64,000 nt of DNA from Microbulbifer rhizosphaerae. GTDB taxonomy: Bacteria; Pseudomonadota; Gammaproteobacteria; Pseudomonadales; Cellvibrionaceae. This document shows positions 47,022 through 55,976 of the stretch, one piece after another. A program made the translations under genes and the position numbers. The stretch's first letter is position 1, and each line of letters opens with the position of its first letter. The notes beneath the pieces were generated by a model. The model did no database searches, was not told the DNA's origin, and was given only the letters and a program-made list of their open reading frames with translations. The stretch covers positions 204,104 through 268,103 of the forward strand of contig NZ_JACHWZ010000006.1 of the NCBI RefSeq assembly GCF_014191725.1. Reading direction: 5' to 3'.

Positions 47022-47127
47022 GCCGGGTGGGGTAGCCCTTTGCGGGACACGCTGTAAATACATCCCTGTACGCTCGTAATCGACATCCCTGTCTCATACG
47101 GTCCCGCAAAGGGCTACCCCACCCGGC
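47022..47127. repeat. 106-bp palindromic element with 27-bp arms
   Basis: Arms 47022-47048 and 47101-47127 are exact reverse complements (27 bp). The loop ACGCTGTAAATACATCCCTGTACG resembles the reverse-strand loop of 37904-38015, and both share the inner TTTGCGGGAC/GTCCCGCAAA step. It lies between converging genes. Confidence 0.85.
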
Positions 47128-47202
47128 TTTGTGCCACCTTCGTAGCTTTGAACTCCGAAACTTGAGTTGCTGAGCGAAAGAGCTGTATCGAGCCAGAGCG
47201 AC

Positions 47203-48483
47203 TTATTCCCGTGCCCCCAGGTATCCGTGATCCGAAAGCTCCCGGCGTATTTTCGCCACCGCCTCCGCACTCACCTCGGCTTCGGCGCCGCCCCAGGCGC
47301 TGCGCATAAAGTTCACCAGCTCCGCCACCCGCGCATCGCCCAGTTCGCGGTGAAAACCGGGCATGCCGGCGCGGGCGCGGGTGCGGCTCAGGCGTTGCTC
47401 CGGCAGGCCGCGCAAAATCACTGCAATGTTGTTGTGGGGATTCTGCGCGCGGATGGCGGCGTTGCCGTCCATCGGCGGGGCGAAGTCCAGCAGGATGCCC
47501 CCGCCCTCTCGGCCGTGGCAGCCGGCGCAGTAGGCAATAAAATCCCTGCGCCCGGACGGATAGCGCGCGGCTGCTTGTTCCAGGTTGCGAAAATCCACAG
47601 GCCGGCTTTCGCCGTCGTCCAGCAGGTAGGTGATTATCGCGTTGAGGTCGTCCTCGGAAAGGTGCCTCAGGCTGTGCTCCACGACCCGGAACATCTCGCC
47701 AAACAAAGTGCCGCGCTCGCTGCTGGCGGTGGTAAAAAGCTCCATCAGTTGTTCGCGGGTCCAGCCCTGCCGCTGCAACGCCCGGGGGCGGATATCCACC
47801 GCGTCCCAGCCCTCCAGCACGTTGCCGGCGAATCGGTGTTCCATTTCCATCGCCTGGGCGAAGTTGCGCGGGGTGTGGCACTCGCCGCAGTGGCCCAGGG
47901 CGTTGACCAGGTAATTGCCCCGCTGCCACTGAGCACTCTTGTCGCCGGGCTGGGGCAACTTTTTCCCGTCGTCAAAATAGAGCCAGTTCCAGGCGCTCAG
48001 GCCGACCCGCAGGTTGGCGGGAAAGATCAGCCGGTTTTTCGGCGGCGAATATTCCACCGGCGGCAATTGCATGAAATAGCTGTAGAGCGCGGCGATATCC
48101 TCGCCGTCGATCAGGTAGTAGGAGGTGTAGGGCATAGCCGGGTAGAGGTTGCCGTGCGGGCCCTTGCCCCGGCGCATGACCGCGTCGAAATCCTCCAGGG
48201 TGTAGTTGCCGATGCCGGTTTTCCTGTCGGGCGTGATATTGGTCGAATAGATGGTGCCGAAGGGCGTTGGCAGGGGCCGCCCGCCCACAAAAGGTCTACC
48301 CCCGGTGGCGGTGTGGCAGGCGATGCAGTCGCCGGTGGCGGCCAGGTAGCGGCCTTTTTCCACCGGTGTCTCTGCGGAGGCCGTAGCACCTATTAATAAG
48401 AGCGCCAAAAAGCGGTGGATGATGGGCACGTCACTTCGCTCCTTTGCCCATCCTACAATTCCGGCCAAACAGAGTATCGCCAT
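47203..48483 (-). CDS. triheme c-type cytochrome, electron acceptor of molybdenum hydroxylase
   Basis: 426 residues with three CXXCH heme sites: CIACH, CGECH and CAGCH, each followed by a distal-Met region. This is the layout of the cytochrome subunits of membrane-bound alcohol, gluconate and aldehyde dehydrogenases. It is downstream of the 2Fe-2S and Mo subunits (1-bp gap), and would pass electrons from them to the respiratory chain. The ATG at 48483 has AGGTGG upstream, but residues 10-23 are encoded by a repeat copy; a GTG at 48429 (VPIIHRFLALLLIG) after AAAGGAG gives a cleaner signal peptide. Either start leads to a secreted protein. Confidence 0.88.
   Translation of the reverse strand: MAILCLAGIVGWAKERSDVPIIHRFLALLLIGATASAETPVEKGRYLAATGDCIACHTATGGRPFVGGRPLPTPFGTIYSTNITPDRKTGIGNYTLEDFDAVMRRGKGPHGNLYPAMPYTSYYLIDGEDIAALYSYFMQLPPVEYSPPKNRLIFPANLRVGLSAWNWLYFDDGKKLPQPGDKSAQWQRGNYLVNALGHCGECHTPRNFAQAMEMEHRFAGNVLEGWDAVDIRPRALQRQGWTREQLMELFTTASSERGTLFGEMFRVVEHSLRHLSEDDLNAIITYLLDDGESRPVDFRNLEQAAARYPSGRRDFIAYCAGCHGREGGGILLDFAPPMDGNAAIRAQNPHNNIAVILRGLPEQRLSRTRARAGMPGFHRELGDARVAELVNFMRSAWGGAEAEVSAEAVAKIRRELSDHGYLGARE
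48420..48456. repeat. half copy of the GTAGGATGGGC repeat inside a gene start
   Basis: This stretch matches the right arm of the 2945-3015 palindrome (TGATGGGCACG, CTTCGCT, TTTGCCCATCCTAC) with two small insertions. It lies in the first codons of the cytochrome gene and supplies an AAAGGAG on the coding strand. Confidence 0.7.
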
Positions 48484-48484
48484 T

Positions 48485-49027
48485 TTATTCCACCTGTTTC
48501 ACCAGCCCGGGGGTGGACTCGATCACTTCCTTGATCGCACGGAAGTAACGCACGTAGCCGGTGCAGCGGCAGATATGGTGATGGAGGGCCTCGGTAATGG
48601 TGTCCTCCAGTTTGTCCGCGGGCACCGGTTCCCTTTTCAGACGGTCTAGCAGCACGGTGGTGGCGTTGACAAAACCGGGGGTGCACCAGCCGCACTGAAA
48701 GGAAAAGTGGCGCAGGAAGGCCCGCTGTATCGGCGACAGCGCCTCGATTCCCCCATCGGCGCTGCGTTTCGCCTGCCCCTCCACAGTGAGGATTTTTTTG
48801 CCGTTGAAGCGGCCCACGCCGTTGATACAGGTGCGCACCGATTCCAGGCTGCCGTCCTCCCGTTCCAGCACCACCACGCAGGCGTGGCAGACGCCGATTC
48901 CGCAACCCAGCTTGGTGCCGGTGAGATTCAAATACTCCTGCAGGAAATCCAGCATCGAGGTGTACTCGGGAACATCCATGGCCACCGGCTCGCCATTCAC
49001 TGTCATGGATACGGGGATAGTGGCCAT
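48485..49027 (-). CDS. 2Fe-2S subunit of a molybdenum hydroxylase
   Basis: 180 residues of the xanthine oxidase small-subunit type. The plant-type 2Fe-2S cluster motif GCGIGVCHACVV (with a further Cys in SVRTCING) and the second cluster CGWCTPG...CRCTGYV are complete. It transfers electrons from the molybdopterin subunit to the cytochrome. No signal peptide is present; such subunits travel with the Tat-exported partner. Start directly abuts the large-subunit stop (TAAATG). Confidence 0.9.
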   Translation of the reverse strand: MATIPVSMTVNGEPVAMDVPEYTSMLDFLQEYLNLTGTKLGCGIGVCHACVVVLEREDGSLESVRTCINGVGRFNGKKILTVEGQAKRSADGGIEALSPIQRAFLRHFSFQCGWCTPGFVNATTVLLDRLKREPVPADKLEDTITEALHHHICRCTGYVRYFRAIKEVIESTPGLVKQVE

Positions 49028-51844
49028 TTACACCTCTGGATTGAGTGCCCGGCGCAGAATTTCCGGGGTGATCGGAGTGTCGTTGAAACGGATTCCGGTA
49101 GCCTGGCAAATGGCCTCGCTGAGGGCGGCGACAATGGGAATTGCCACCACTTCGGCGATGCCCTTGTGCGGGTCCGTCTCCGACCCGGGTTCCAGTATCT
49201 CGTGCCGCTGGTTCCACACCGCCACATCCCGGGCCAGCGCCACCTGGTAGCGGTTCAGGTTCCAGGTGCCGTTGCCGGCGCCCTCGGCCAGGGGCGGCAG
49301 CACTTCGTAGAGCGCGTGCCCCACCCCCATGGCCACGCCGCCCTCGATCTGCCCTTCCACTAGTTGGCGAACTATCAGGCGGCCGCATTCCATATAATTC
49401 TGCAGCCCGATAATTTTCACCTCACCGGTGCCCTTGTTCACCGCCACTTCCACCAGCGCAGCGGTGGGGGCATAGTAGGTGACCATGGCGTTATTGAGGG
49501 AGGTTTTCGGATAGCGCACCGCGCGGCGTTTGATCACCTGATAATCCGCCGAGCTTATTCCCGTTCCGCCGCTGCCGCTCCTCGGGCCGCGGCGCAGGGC
49601 CAAGCCGTCAATCACCCAGGTCCGGTTTTCGCCGTCCAGTTCGAAATCCGCCTCCGCCCACTTCCAGCGATTGAAGGCGTGAACCATGGCTCCGGTGACC
49701 AGGCCGCCGCGGTGGGCTTCCCGCGCCAGTTGTTGCAAGGACAGCGACGGCAGTTGTTGATAGTGCAGCCCGCCATTGCGCCACTGCAGCTGGGCAGGAT
49801 CGATCTCCTCCGCCTGCCACAGGCGCCGGGCCGCCGGCAGCAGGCCGTGGTGAAACAGAATCTCCGCCGCCTGTTCGGTGGCATGGCTCTGAAAATAGGA
49901 GGACATGGAGGCGGAGCTGGCCATGGCCACCACCGGCGTCCACAAGGGGTCCGCGGACATCTTGTCCTGGTGCGCCTGGCTCATGGTGTAGGGGCTTTCG
50001 GTCTGGAACTGCTGCAACGCATTCCAGGCTTCGATCTCCGCCACATGGCACTCACTGGCCGGTGCGCCCAGGGTCTTTTCCAACAGAAACGCCTGGGAAG
50101 TCTGGGTGCCGGTGCCCATTTCCATAAAGCCGATGGCCAGGGACAGCTCGCCGTTTTCGTCGAACTGCACCGCGGCGCTGGGAGCCGCGCCGCCGGTGCC
50201 GTAGTCCTTGGTGGCGATGGCGAAGCCGGTACCGAAGAAATAGCCAGGCTCCTTTTCCTCGTAGGCTTGCTTGCGCTTGGCGCGCTCGGCCCAGATGGGG
50301 TGGGCGCGGGCTCTCTCCAATATTTCCCGATAGCGCACTTTTACCTGCGGCACCGCGCCCTGGGTGTTGCGCCAGCCGGTTTCAGTGGCGTTGCGCAGGC
50401 GCAGTTCGATGGGGTCCACACCCAGTTCCTGCGCGGCGCGGTTCACCATCATTTCCATGGCGTTCATGGTCTGCATGGTGCCGTAACCGCGCATGGAACC
50501 GGAGTCCACGTTCACGGAGTAGTTGGCGACCGCGGAAATATCGTTGCGGGGAAAGTAATAGATGCTCTGGATGGCGCTGGCCCCCACCATGGCCACGCTG
50601 GGGCTGAAATTCTGCCGGCCGCCGCCGTCCACCTGCATTTCCGACAGCAGGGTCTGAAACTTGCCGGTGTTTTTATCCACCGCCAGGGTATTCCTCATAT
50701 GGAAGGGGTGGCGCTTGAGCCCCGCCTGGAACTGTTCGAAGCGGTTGTTGGCCAGGCGCACCGGCGCCTCGCCGAACAGCGCGGCCACCAGACCGTAGTA
50801 GGGAAAAATCGAGTGGTCCTTGCCTCCGAAACCGCCGCCCACGAAGCCGGAGTGCACCACCAGGTTTTTGATTTTTCCGGCAAAGCTGCTCCGGGCAACC
50901 AACTGCGCGGCCATTTCCTGGAAGTCCTGAGGCGACTGGCTGGTGAGCACCATATGCAGGGTTTTGCCGTCGGCGTCCAGCCAGCCGTTGGTGGCCTCCG
51001 GTTCCATCATCATCGGCTCGACGATCTGGGTGCGGTACTCACCCTCCACCAGGTGCCAGTTACCCGCGGTGCTCTCCTGTTCAATTTGTTCGCGAATCTG
51101 CCCGGCGTAGTAGATACCGCGCTCGCTGACGCTGCCGGCCTGGTCCGCGTGCCTGGGCCACACCGCCTTGTGGTCGCGGTACTGGGGGAAGAAAAGCCCG
51201 TCGTCCAGCGGCGAGTAGAGATCCTCGCCGGTGGGCCCACCCGGGCCCTCCACGCGGATAATCCGCCAGCTGGCGTAGGGGTCGCGCTCCAATGGCGGAG
51301 TCTGCTCGCCGTAGCGAATAAACTCTTTGCTGAATTGCAGTGCCTGTTTGGCGGTGGCGTACTTCTCGAAGTTGTCGAACAGCAGCATGGCCACGGCGTG
51401 GCCGTAGTAGCGCGGGGATTCGCCCTCCGGCAGCAACATCAGGTCGCCGTAGAATTCCGGCAGTTTTATCCCCTGCTGTTGCAGTGTTTGGGCGGTGACG
51501 CGGGCGTAGGGCTCGGCGCCGGTGGGAATCTGCGCCCAGTCGAAACCGCTGAAGCGCCGCTCCACCCGGTTGCAGCGCACCACAAAGGCGTAGTGCTGCC
51601 GATCTGGCCAGCCGGGCATGTCCACGGCGCGGAAGTCGCGGCCGAAGATTTTATTGCCGGTGACCTTGGCGATGCCGTCGGTGCGGAAGGCGGGCCCGCC
51701 GCCCGGGCCCCGCCAATCCGGCTGTTGTTTCCCGACCGGCTGCCCGCGGCTCAGCTGCCACAGCGTCGGCGCGGCGAATATTGAGATGCCGGCGACGGTG
51801 CACAACTTGATGAAGTGGCGCCGGTCCGGGCGGAATGTTTCCAT
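49028..51844 (-). CDS. molybdopterin-binding large subunit (xanthine dehydrogenase family, IorB/aldehyde dehydrogenase-like)
   Basis: 938 residues. I start at 51844, after AAGGAAAGCG. A Tat signal is visible (PDRRHFIKLCTVAGISIFAAP), so the folded Mo enzyme is exported to the periplasm. Family features include FVGGGFGGKDHS, MRGYGTMQ, a Gly/Thr-rich EMGTGTQTSQ segment near the cofactor and the C-terminal VGHALYEVL with the expected Glu region following. Organisation with a 2Fe-2S subunit and a multiheme cytochrome, and no FAD subunit, matches isoquinoline 1-oxidoreductase and three-component aldehyde dehydrogenases. The substrate is unknown; no molybdopterin cytosine-dinucleotide maturation genes are in the window. 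Confidence 0.87.
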   Translation of the reverse strand: METFRPDRRHFIKLCTVAGISIFAAPTLWQLSRGQPVGKQQPDWRGPGGGPAFRTDGIAKVTGNKIFGRDFRAVDMPGWPDRQHYAFVVRCNRVERRFSGFDWAQIPTGAEPYARVTAQTLQQQGIKLPEFYGDLMLLPEGESPRYYGHAVAMLLFDNFEKYATAKQALQFSKEFIRYGEQTPPLERDPYASWRIIRVEGPGGPTGEDLYSPLDDGLFFPQYRDHKAVWPRHADQAGSVSERGIYYAGQIREQIEQESTAGNWHLVEGEYRTQIVEPMMMEPEATNGWLDADGKTLHMVLTSQSPQDFQEMAAQLVARSSFAGKIKNLVVHSGFVGGGFGGKDHSIFPYYGLVAALFGEAPVRLANNRFEQFQAGLKRHPFHMRNTLAVDKNTGKFQTLLSEMQVDGGGRQNFSPSVAMVGASAIQSIYYFPRNDISAVANYSVNVDSGSMRGYGTMQTMNAMEMMVNRAAQELGVDPIELRLRNATETGWRNTQGAVPQVKVRYREILERARAHPIWAERAKRKQAYEEKEPGYFFGTGFAIATKDYGTGGAAPSAAVQFDENGELSLAIGFMEMGTGTQTSQAFLLEKTLGAPASECHVAEIEAWNALQQFQTESPYTMSQAHQDKMSADPLWTPVVAMASSASMSSYFQSHATEQAAEILFHHGLLPAARRLWQAEEIDPAQLQWRNGGLHYQQLPSLSLQQLAREAHRGGLVTGAMVHAFNRWKWAEADFELDGENRTWVIDGLALRRGPRSGSGGTGISSADYQVIKRRAVRYPKTSLNNAMVTYYAPTAALVEVAVNKGTGEVKIIGLQNYMECGRLIVRQLVEGQIEGGVAMGVGHALYEVLPPLAEGAGNGTWNLNRYQVALARDVAVWNQRHEILEPGSETDPHKGIAEVVAIPIVAALSEAICQATGIRFNDTPITPEILRRALNPEV

Positions 51845-51909
51845 CGCTTTCCTTGCGAAGACAGTGCTGCCAGGGTCGATCGCAGCCATGCCGCCGCCCC
51901 TCTCCCCCA

Positions 51910-51934
51910 GCCCCTCTCCCCGCGGGGGAGAGGG
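51910..51934. repeat. CCCCTCTCCCC/GGGGAGAGGGG hairpin
   Basis: A perfect 11-bp inverted repeat with a 3-nt loop, between the tamB stop and the Mo-subunit start on the same strand. It probably reduces read-through from tamB; no T-run is present. Confidence 0.6.
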
Positions 51935-51958
51935 GAGCCAAGTCCCGAGTCCCCAGAA

Positions 51959-54900
51959 CTAATAGTCCTTCTTCCACTGCAACTCCACACTGCCGGCGCC
52001 ACTTTCCCCCTCAGCGGCGGATTTGATCTCCAGGCTGAGATTGCGCCTTAGCTCTATCTCCATTTCCGCCTGCCAGGGGTTGAGGGGGTCGGTGCTGCGC
52101 TGCAGTTCGATGTAGATGCGGTTGGTGATGTATTTGCCCAGGCTGAGGGCGTACTGGTCCTGCTCGCCCTCGGCGGCCTCCTCCTGCTGGATATCCAGGG
52201 TGTCCACCCCGAGCAGGTCGCGGGTCTTGGCCAGGGGGTCGAAGGTGGGGCCGCCGCTCTGCAGGGTGCGCACCACGCCGACCAGGCGCACCGCCTGCAG
52301 CGGTGAAATGTCCGACAGCGACTTGCCGAACAGCAGCTGGGCGAATATTTCGTCCTGGGGCGCGGCGGGGGAGGAGCTGAAGGTCACATCCAGGTCCCGG
52401 GTGGTGCCGGTGATTTCCGCGGTAATCTCCCCGTCGCTGTATTCGTGCACCCCCTTCACATAGATGGCCGCCTCGTTGTTTTCGAACTGCACCTGCCCCT
52501 CCTGCAGTTCGAAGCGCTTGCCCAGCAAGTCGAAACTGCCGCGCACGATGCGCAGCTCGCCGGCGGCGCGCGGTTTGGCCGCGGTACCGACGATATCCAC
52601 CTTGCCGCGCAGTTCCGAATCCAGCCCCAGGCCGCGCACGTAGGACTGCTGGTCCAGCACTACCTGTATCGCCAGGGCGATATTCTGCAGCAGCGACGGC
52701 GCCCGCTCCGGTTGCGAGCCTTCCAGGTCCAGGTCCACTTCCACCACTTCGATCTCCGGCACGCTACTGCCGATCAACTGCTCGATCTGCACTTCAAGGG
52801 GCCGCAGAGTGAGCACGCCCGCCAACTGCGCGTCCCCGGTGTCGCCGGTCAGCGCCAGTTCGCCGGAGATGGCGCCGCGCACTGCCGGAGTGTTGAGCAG
52901 GTGCGCCCTGTCAGCGTGCAGCCTGAAATCCAGCACCGGCGGCACGCCCTCCGCAAAGCGCACCGCGCCGGCCAGGCTCACGCTGCCCTTTTCCGTATCC
53001 TCCGCTCGGGCCCGCTCGATGCGCCACGCCTCCGGGGTCAGCCGCGCGGCGAAGTCGATGCGGCGCAGGCGGGTGCTGGTGGGGCGGTGTTCATAGGAGC
53101 CGTTTTCCAGATCGACGTAGCCGTGCATATTCGGACGCTCACTACTGCCGTCGGCATTCAGTTGGAAACGCAGCTGCCCACTCATGGCGTGGATCTCCGG
53201 GTCGATAAATGCCGCTACCACCGCGAGGTCCGCGCTGCCGCTGCTGTCCAGTTTCAGCGGCAACGGCGGCTTCAGCGCGCCGGGTGATGTGTCCGCAAAC
53301 AGCTGCTCCAGTATCGGCGCCACCGCCAACCGGGCGCGGGCATCGATGGCGCGCCGCGCGCCGTGGCGGGCGTCCAGGGTCATTTGCAGGTTCTCCCCCT
53401 CGGTATGCCAGTCGAACACCAGTTCCAGGGACTGGGCGGATTCACCGCGGCCCGGCGCCTGGCTCAGCAGCTTGAACTCGCCTTCCAACTGGGGACGCTG
53501 CGGGCTGCCGGCGGCGGTGGCCGACAGAGTCACCTCTCCCCGTTCGGTGATATCCGCCGCCAGCCATTCGTCAAAATCCGCCAGTACCGCCCGGCCGCGC
53601 ACTTCCAGGTCCAGCCGCTGCCGGTCCAGGCTGCCGTGGGCGGACAGCTGGTTGCGCTCCGCCCACACCAGTTCCACTTCCGACAGCGCCACCCGGCCAC
53701 CGCCGTAAGCCAGGTCCCCCTGCAACTGCCAGTGCTCGCCGCGAAAAGCTCCCAGCCCCAGGACCTCGGCGTGGGCCTCGGGATTGGCGAAGGGGCCGGA
53801 GAACTCGCCGTCGATACTGATTTCGCCCTCCAGGGTTGGGGGCAGTGCCACCCCGGCCAGTTCCGCCAGGGACACCGGGATATTGCGCCCGGCCAGCCGG
53901 CCCCGGGCCCGCGCCGCCCTGGGCTCGATAGTGCCGTCCACTTCCAGCCATGCGTTGCCATCGCGGCTCAGTCGCTCTGCGTCCGCGGCCAGGGTGGAAA
54001 CGCGGCTTTGCTGCGGGCTGGGGTTTTCCTCGGGCTTAGGGCTCCCGGGCTGAGAACGCTCAGAGATCAGCGACTGGGGGCCGCGCAGGGGTTGGGCGCT
54101 GACGCGGCGCGCGCCGCTGTCGGCGAACAGGTCCAGGCGCAGCCGGTCCAGGTCGATCTTGTCCAGGTCCCCGGTGGCACCGCCGCGCAATTGGTAGCGG
54201 TAGTCGCGATAGCTGCCGTCGGACCGGATACGCGCGGATAGCCGGGGTTTTTTCCAGGGACCGGCGACATCCATCTGCGCGGTCATATCCATGGCGACAC
54301 CCTCGGCGGCGACCAGGCCCAGTTGTTCGGCCGGGCGAAAATCCGCTGTATTTACCTTCAGGTTCAGGTCCAGGCTCTCACCGGCGATATCCACAGTACC
54401 GTCGCCGTCGATATGCAACCGCTCGCTGTCCAGCAGGATCTCGCTGAGGATCACCCGGTTGAGATCACCCCGGGCGCCGGCCCGCAGTTGGGCATCCAAT
54501 TGTCGGTAGACCAGGGCGGCATCCAATTGTGCGGTCAGTGCCGGGTTTTTCCACGGGCCTTTGGCGGACAGTTGCAGCCGCTGCACGCTGCCGCCCAGGT
54601 CGGGCGGAATTTCCACCTCCCCGGTCTGCGGCAGCGCTGCCAGCAGTTCGCGGATACTGTCCAGCGCCAAGCGGTGAATTTCCCCCTTCAGATCGATGGA
54701 CTCGCCGGTGATATCCACGCTGCCCCGCGCTGCCAGTTTCGCGTCCGCCAGCGTCACTGTGGCGGTGTCGATAACGATTATCTTGTCCCGGGTCTGCACC
54801 AGACCCTGCAGGCGCAGCGGCTTGCCGCTGTAGTGGCTGTTGAGGTCCAGGGTGCCGGATACTGCCGGCAGCTTCAGCGACCCCTTGATCTTCAGGTCGG

Positions 54901-55975
54901 CGGAGAGATAGCCGCCCTCCAAGACATCCTGCCAGGGACGGGAGATCGCCAGCGGCAGTCGGTTGAACTGGATTTCCGCGTCCACCATTTCCCCACTGAC
55001 GGTGCCGGCAATGTGGTGCCGGCTGTCGTCGACACGCAGCTGCAAACCTTCGGTGGCCAGTTTCCAGGGGGACAGTGTCAGCGCCGCGCGGCCGGAGAGT
55101 GAAAAACGATGCTGCACCAGCGGCAGGGAAAAGCTTTCGATATGCAGCAGCAGTTGGTCGTCTCCCGGCTGCCAGAGGGCGATATGCCCCTCGGCGTCCA
55201 GGGCCTGCCCCTGCGGCAGTTGCAACAGGGTACCGACAAAGCCCCCGGGATTTTCCTTCGCCGAGAATTCCAGCACGTAGCGCCGGTTCTCGACCTCCCT
55301 GCCCTCCAGGATCAGCTGCAGGCCGGCGCCGTTCAGTTCACGCACTTCCAGCTGTATCCCCGCCGGTTCACCCTCCCACAGATAGCGCCCGCTGGACCTG
55401 ACCGAGACCGCCGGCAACCCGGCCAGGCGCCGGTCGATCACCTGCAGACGGTCGATCTGCAACGAACCGAGGCGCCCGGCGGGCGGGGAAAAAGCTTTCT
55501 CCTCGGCTGGCTCGACCGCATCGCGGGCCGCCTGCCTCTGCGCTTCCAGCAACTCCTCGAGCACATCGTCATTGAAAACCAATTCCTCCGCGCCGATCTT
55601 CTCGATATCGATACGGTTGCCGATCAATCCGCCGAGGCTGATATCCACCTCCAGCCCGCGCCCCTCCAGCAGAACCTCTGAGCCGTAGTGGATTTTCAAG
55701 CGGGAAAAAGTCCAGCCGCCCAGGTGTTCGCTGCCGATTTCCCCCGTCTCGATCCTCAGTTCGGGAACCAGTTTTTCAGTGACGTAAACGGTGCCGTGGG
55801 TGAGCAGCACCCGCCCCCATTCGGTGCCCAGTAGCAGTAGCAATGCCAGCGGCAGGGCGAGCAGCAGGCTGAACAGCAGCGAGCGCCGCTCGCCCAGGCC
55901 GGGCCACAGGCTGTGCGCCGCCGAGCCCAGGGCGCGGACGACACTGGAGAGATAGGCTGCGAGTGCGCTCCACAT
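51959..55975 (-). CDS. tamB: TamB, inner-membrane component of the TAM/AsmA-like envelope system
   Basis: 1338-residue protein. I start at the ATG at 55975, one base after the tamA stop. A single N-terminal membrane helix (about 32-52, LLFSLLLALPLALLLLLGTEW) is followed by a very long beta-repeat periplasmic part, with recurring GxVDIxGESLDLxGxI-like strands, and the C-terminal DUF490 region ending in DEIFAQLLFGKSLSDISPLQAVRLV and VELQWKKDY. TamB spans the periplasm, acting with TamA in outer-membrane protein assembly and in lipid transport. An unusual Pro/Ser/Glu-rich insert lies around SERSQPGSPKPEENPSPQQS. Confidence 0.92.
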   Translation of the reverse strand: MWSALAAYLSSVVRALGSAAHSLWPGLGERRSLLFSLLLALPLALLLLLGTEWGRVLLTHGTVYVTEKLVPELRIETGEIGSEHLGGWTFSRLKIHYGSEVLLEGRGLEVDISLGGLIGNRIDIEKIGAEELVFNDDVLEELLEAQRQAARDAVEPAEEKAFSPPAGRLGSLQIDRLQVIDRRLAGLPAVSVRSSGRYLWEGEPAGIQLEVRELNGAGLQLILEGREVENRRYVLEFSAKENPGGFVGTLLQLPQGQALDAEGHIALWQPGDDQLLLHIESFSLPLVQHRFSLSGRAALTLSPWKLATEGLQLRVDDSRHHIAGTVSGEMVDAEIQFNRLPLAISRPWQDVLEGGYLSADLKIKGSLKLPAVSGTLDLNSHYSGKPLRLQGLVQTRDKIIVIDTATVTLADAKLAARGSVDITGESIDLKGEIHRLALDSIRELLAALPQTGEVEIPPDLGGSVQRLQLSAKGPWKNPALTAQLDAALVYRQLDAQLRAGARGDLNRVILSEILLDSERLHIDGDGTVDIAGESLDLNLKVNTADFRPAEQLGLVAAEGVAMDMTAQMDVAGPWKKPRLSARIRSDGSYRDYRYQLRGGATGDLDKIDLDRLRLDLFADSGARRVSAQPLRGPQSLISERSQPGSPKPEENPSPQQSRVSTLAADAERLSRDGNAWLEVDGTIEPRAARARGRLAGRNIPVSLAELAGVALPPTLEGEISIDGEFSGPFANPEAHAEVLGLGAFRGEHWQLQGDLAYGGGRVALSEVELVWAERNQLSAHGSLDRQRLDLEVRGRAVLADFDEWLAADITERGEVTLSATAAGSPQRPQLEGEFKLLSQAPGRGESAQSLELVFDWHTEGENLQMTLDARHGARRAIDARARLAVAPILEQLFADTSPGALKPPLPLKLDSSGSADLAVVAAFIDPEIHAMSGQLRFQLNADGSSERPNMHGYVDLENGSYEHRPTSTRLRRIDFAARLTPEAWRIERARAEDTEKGSVSLAGAVRFAEGVPPVLDFRLHADRAHLLNTPAVRGAISGELALTGDTGDAQLAGVLTLRPLEVQIEQLIGSSVPEIEVVEVDLDLEGSQPERAPSLLQNIALAIQVVLDQQSYVRGLGLDSELRGKVDIVGTAAKPRAAGELRIVRGSFDLLGKRFELQEGQVQFENNEAAIYVKGVHEYSDGEITAEITGTTRDLDVTFSSSPAAPQDEIFAQLLFGKSLSDISPLQAVRLVGVVRTLQSGGPTFDPLAKTRDLLGVDTLDIQQEEAAEGEQDQYALSLGKYITNRIYIELQRSTDPLNPWQAEMEIELRRNLSLEIKSAAEGESGAGSVELQWKKDY

Positions 55976-55976
55976 A

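Noticed and set aside
13649..47127. Palindromes considered as CRISPR repeats or attachment sites
   Set aside because: They are dispersed single inverted elements without regular spacers, and no cas or integrase gene is in the window.
49364..51784. 806-codon plus-strand frame opposite the Mo-subunit gene
   Set aside because: Antisense of a GC-rich gene; the protein is low-complexity His/Gly/Val-rich, and the minus-strand gene has full domain structure.
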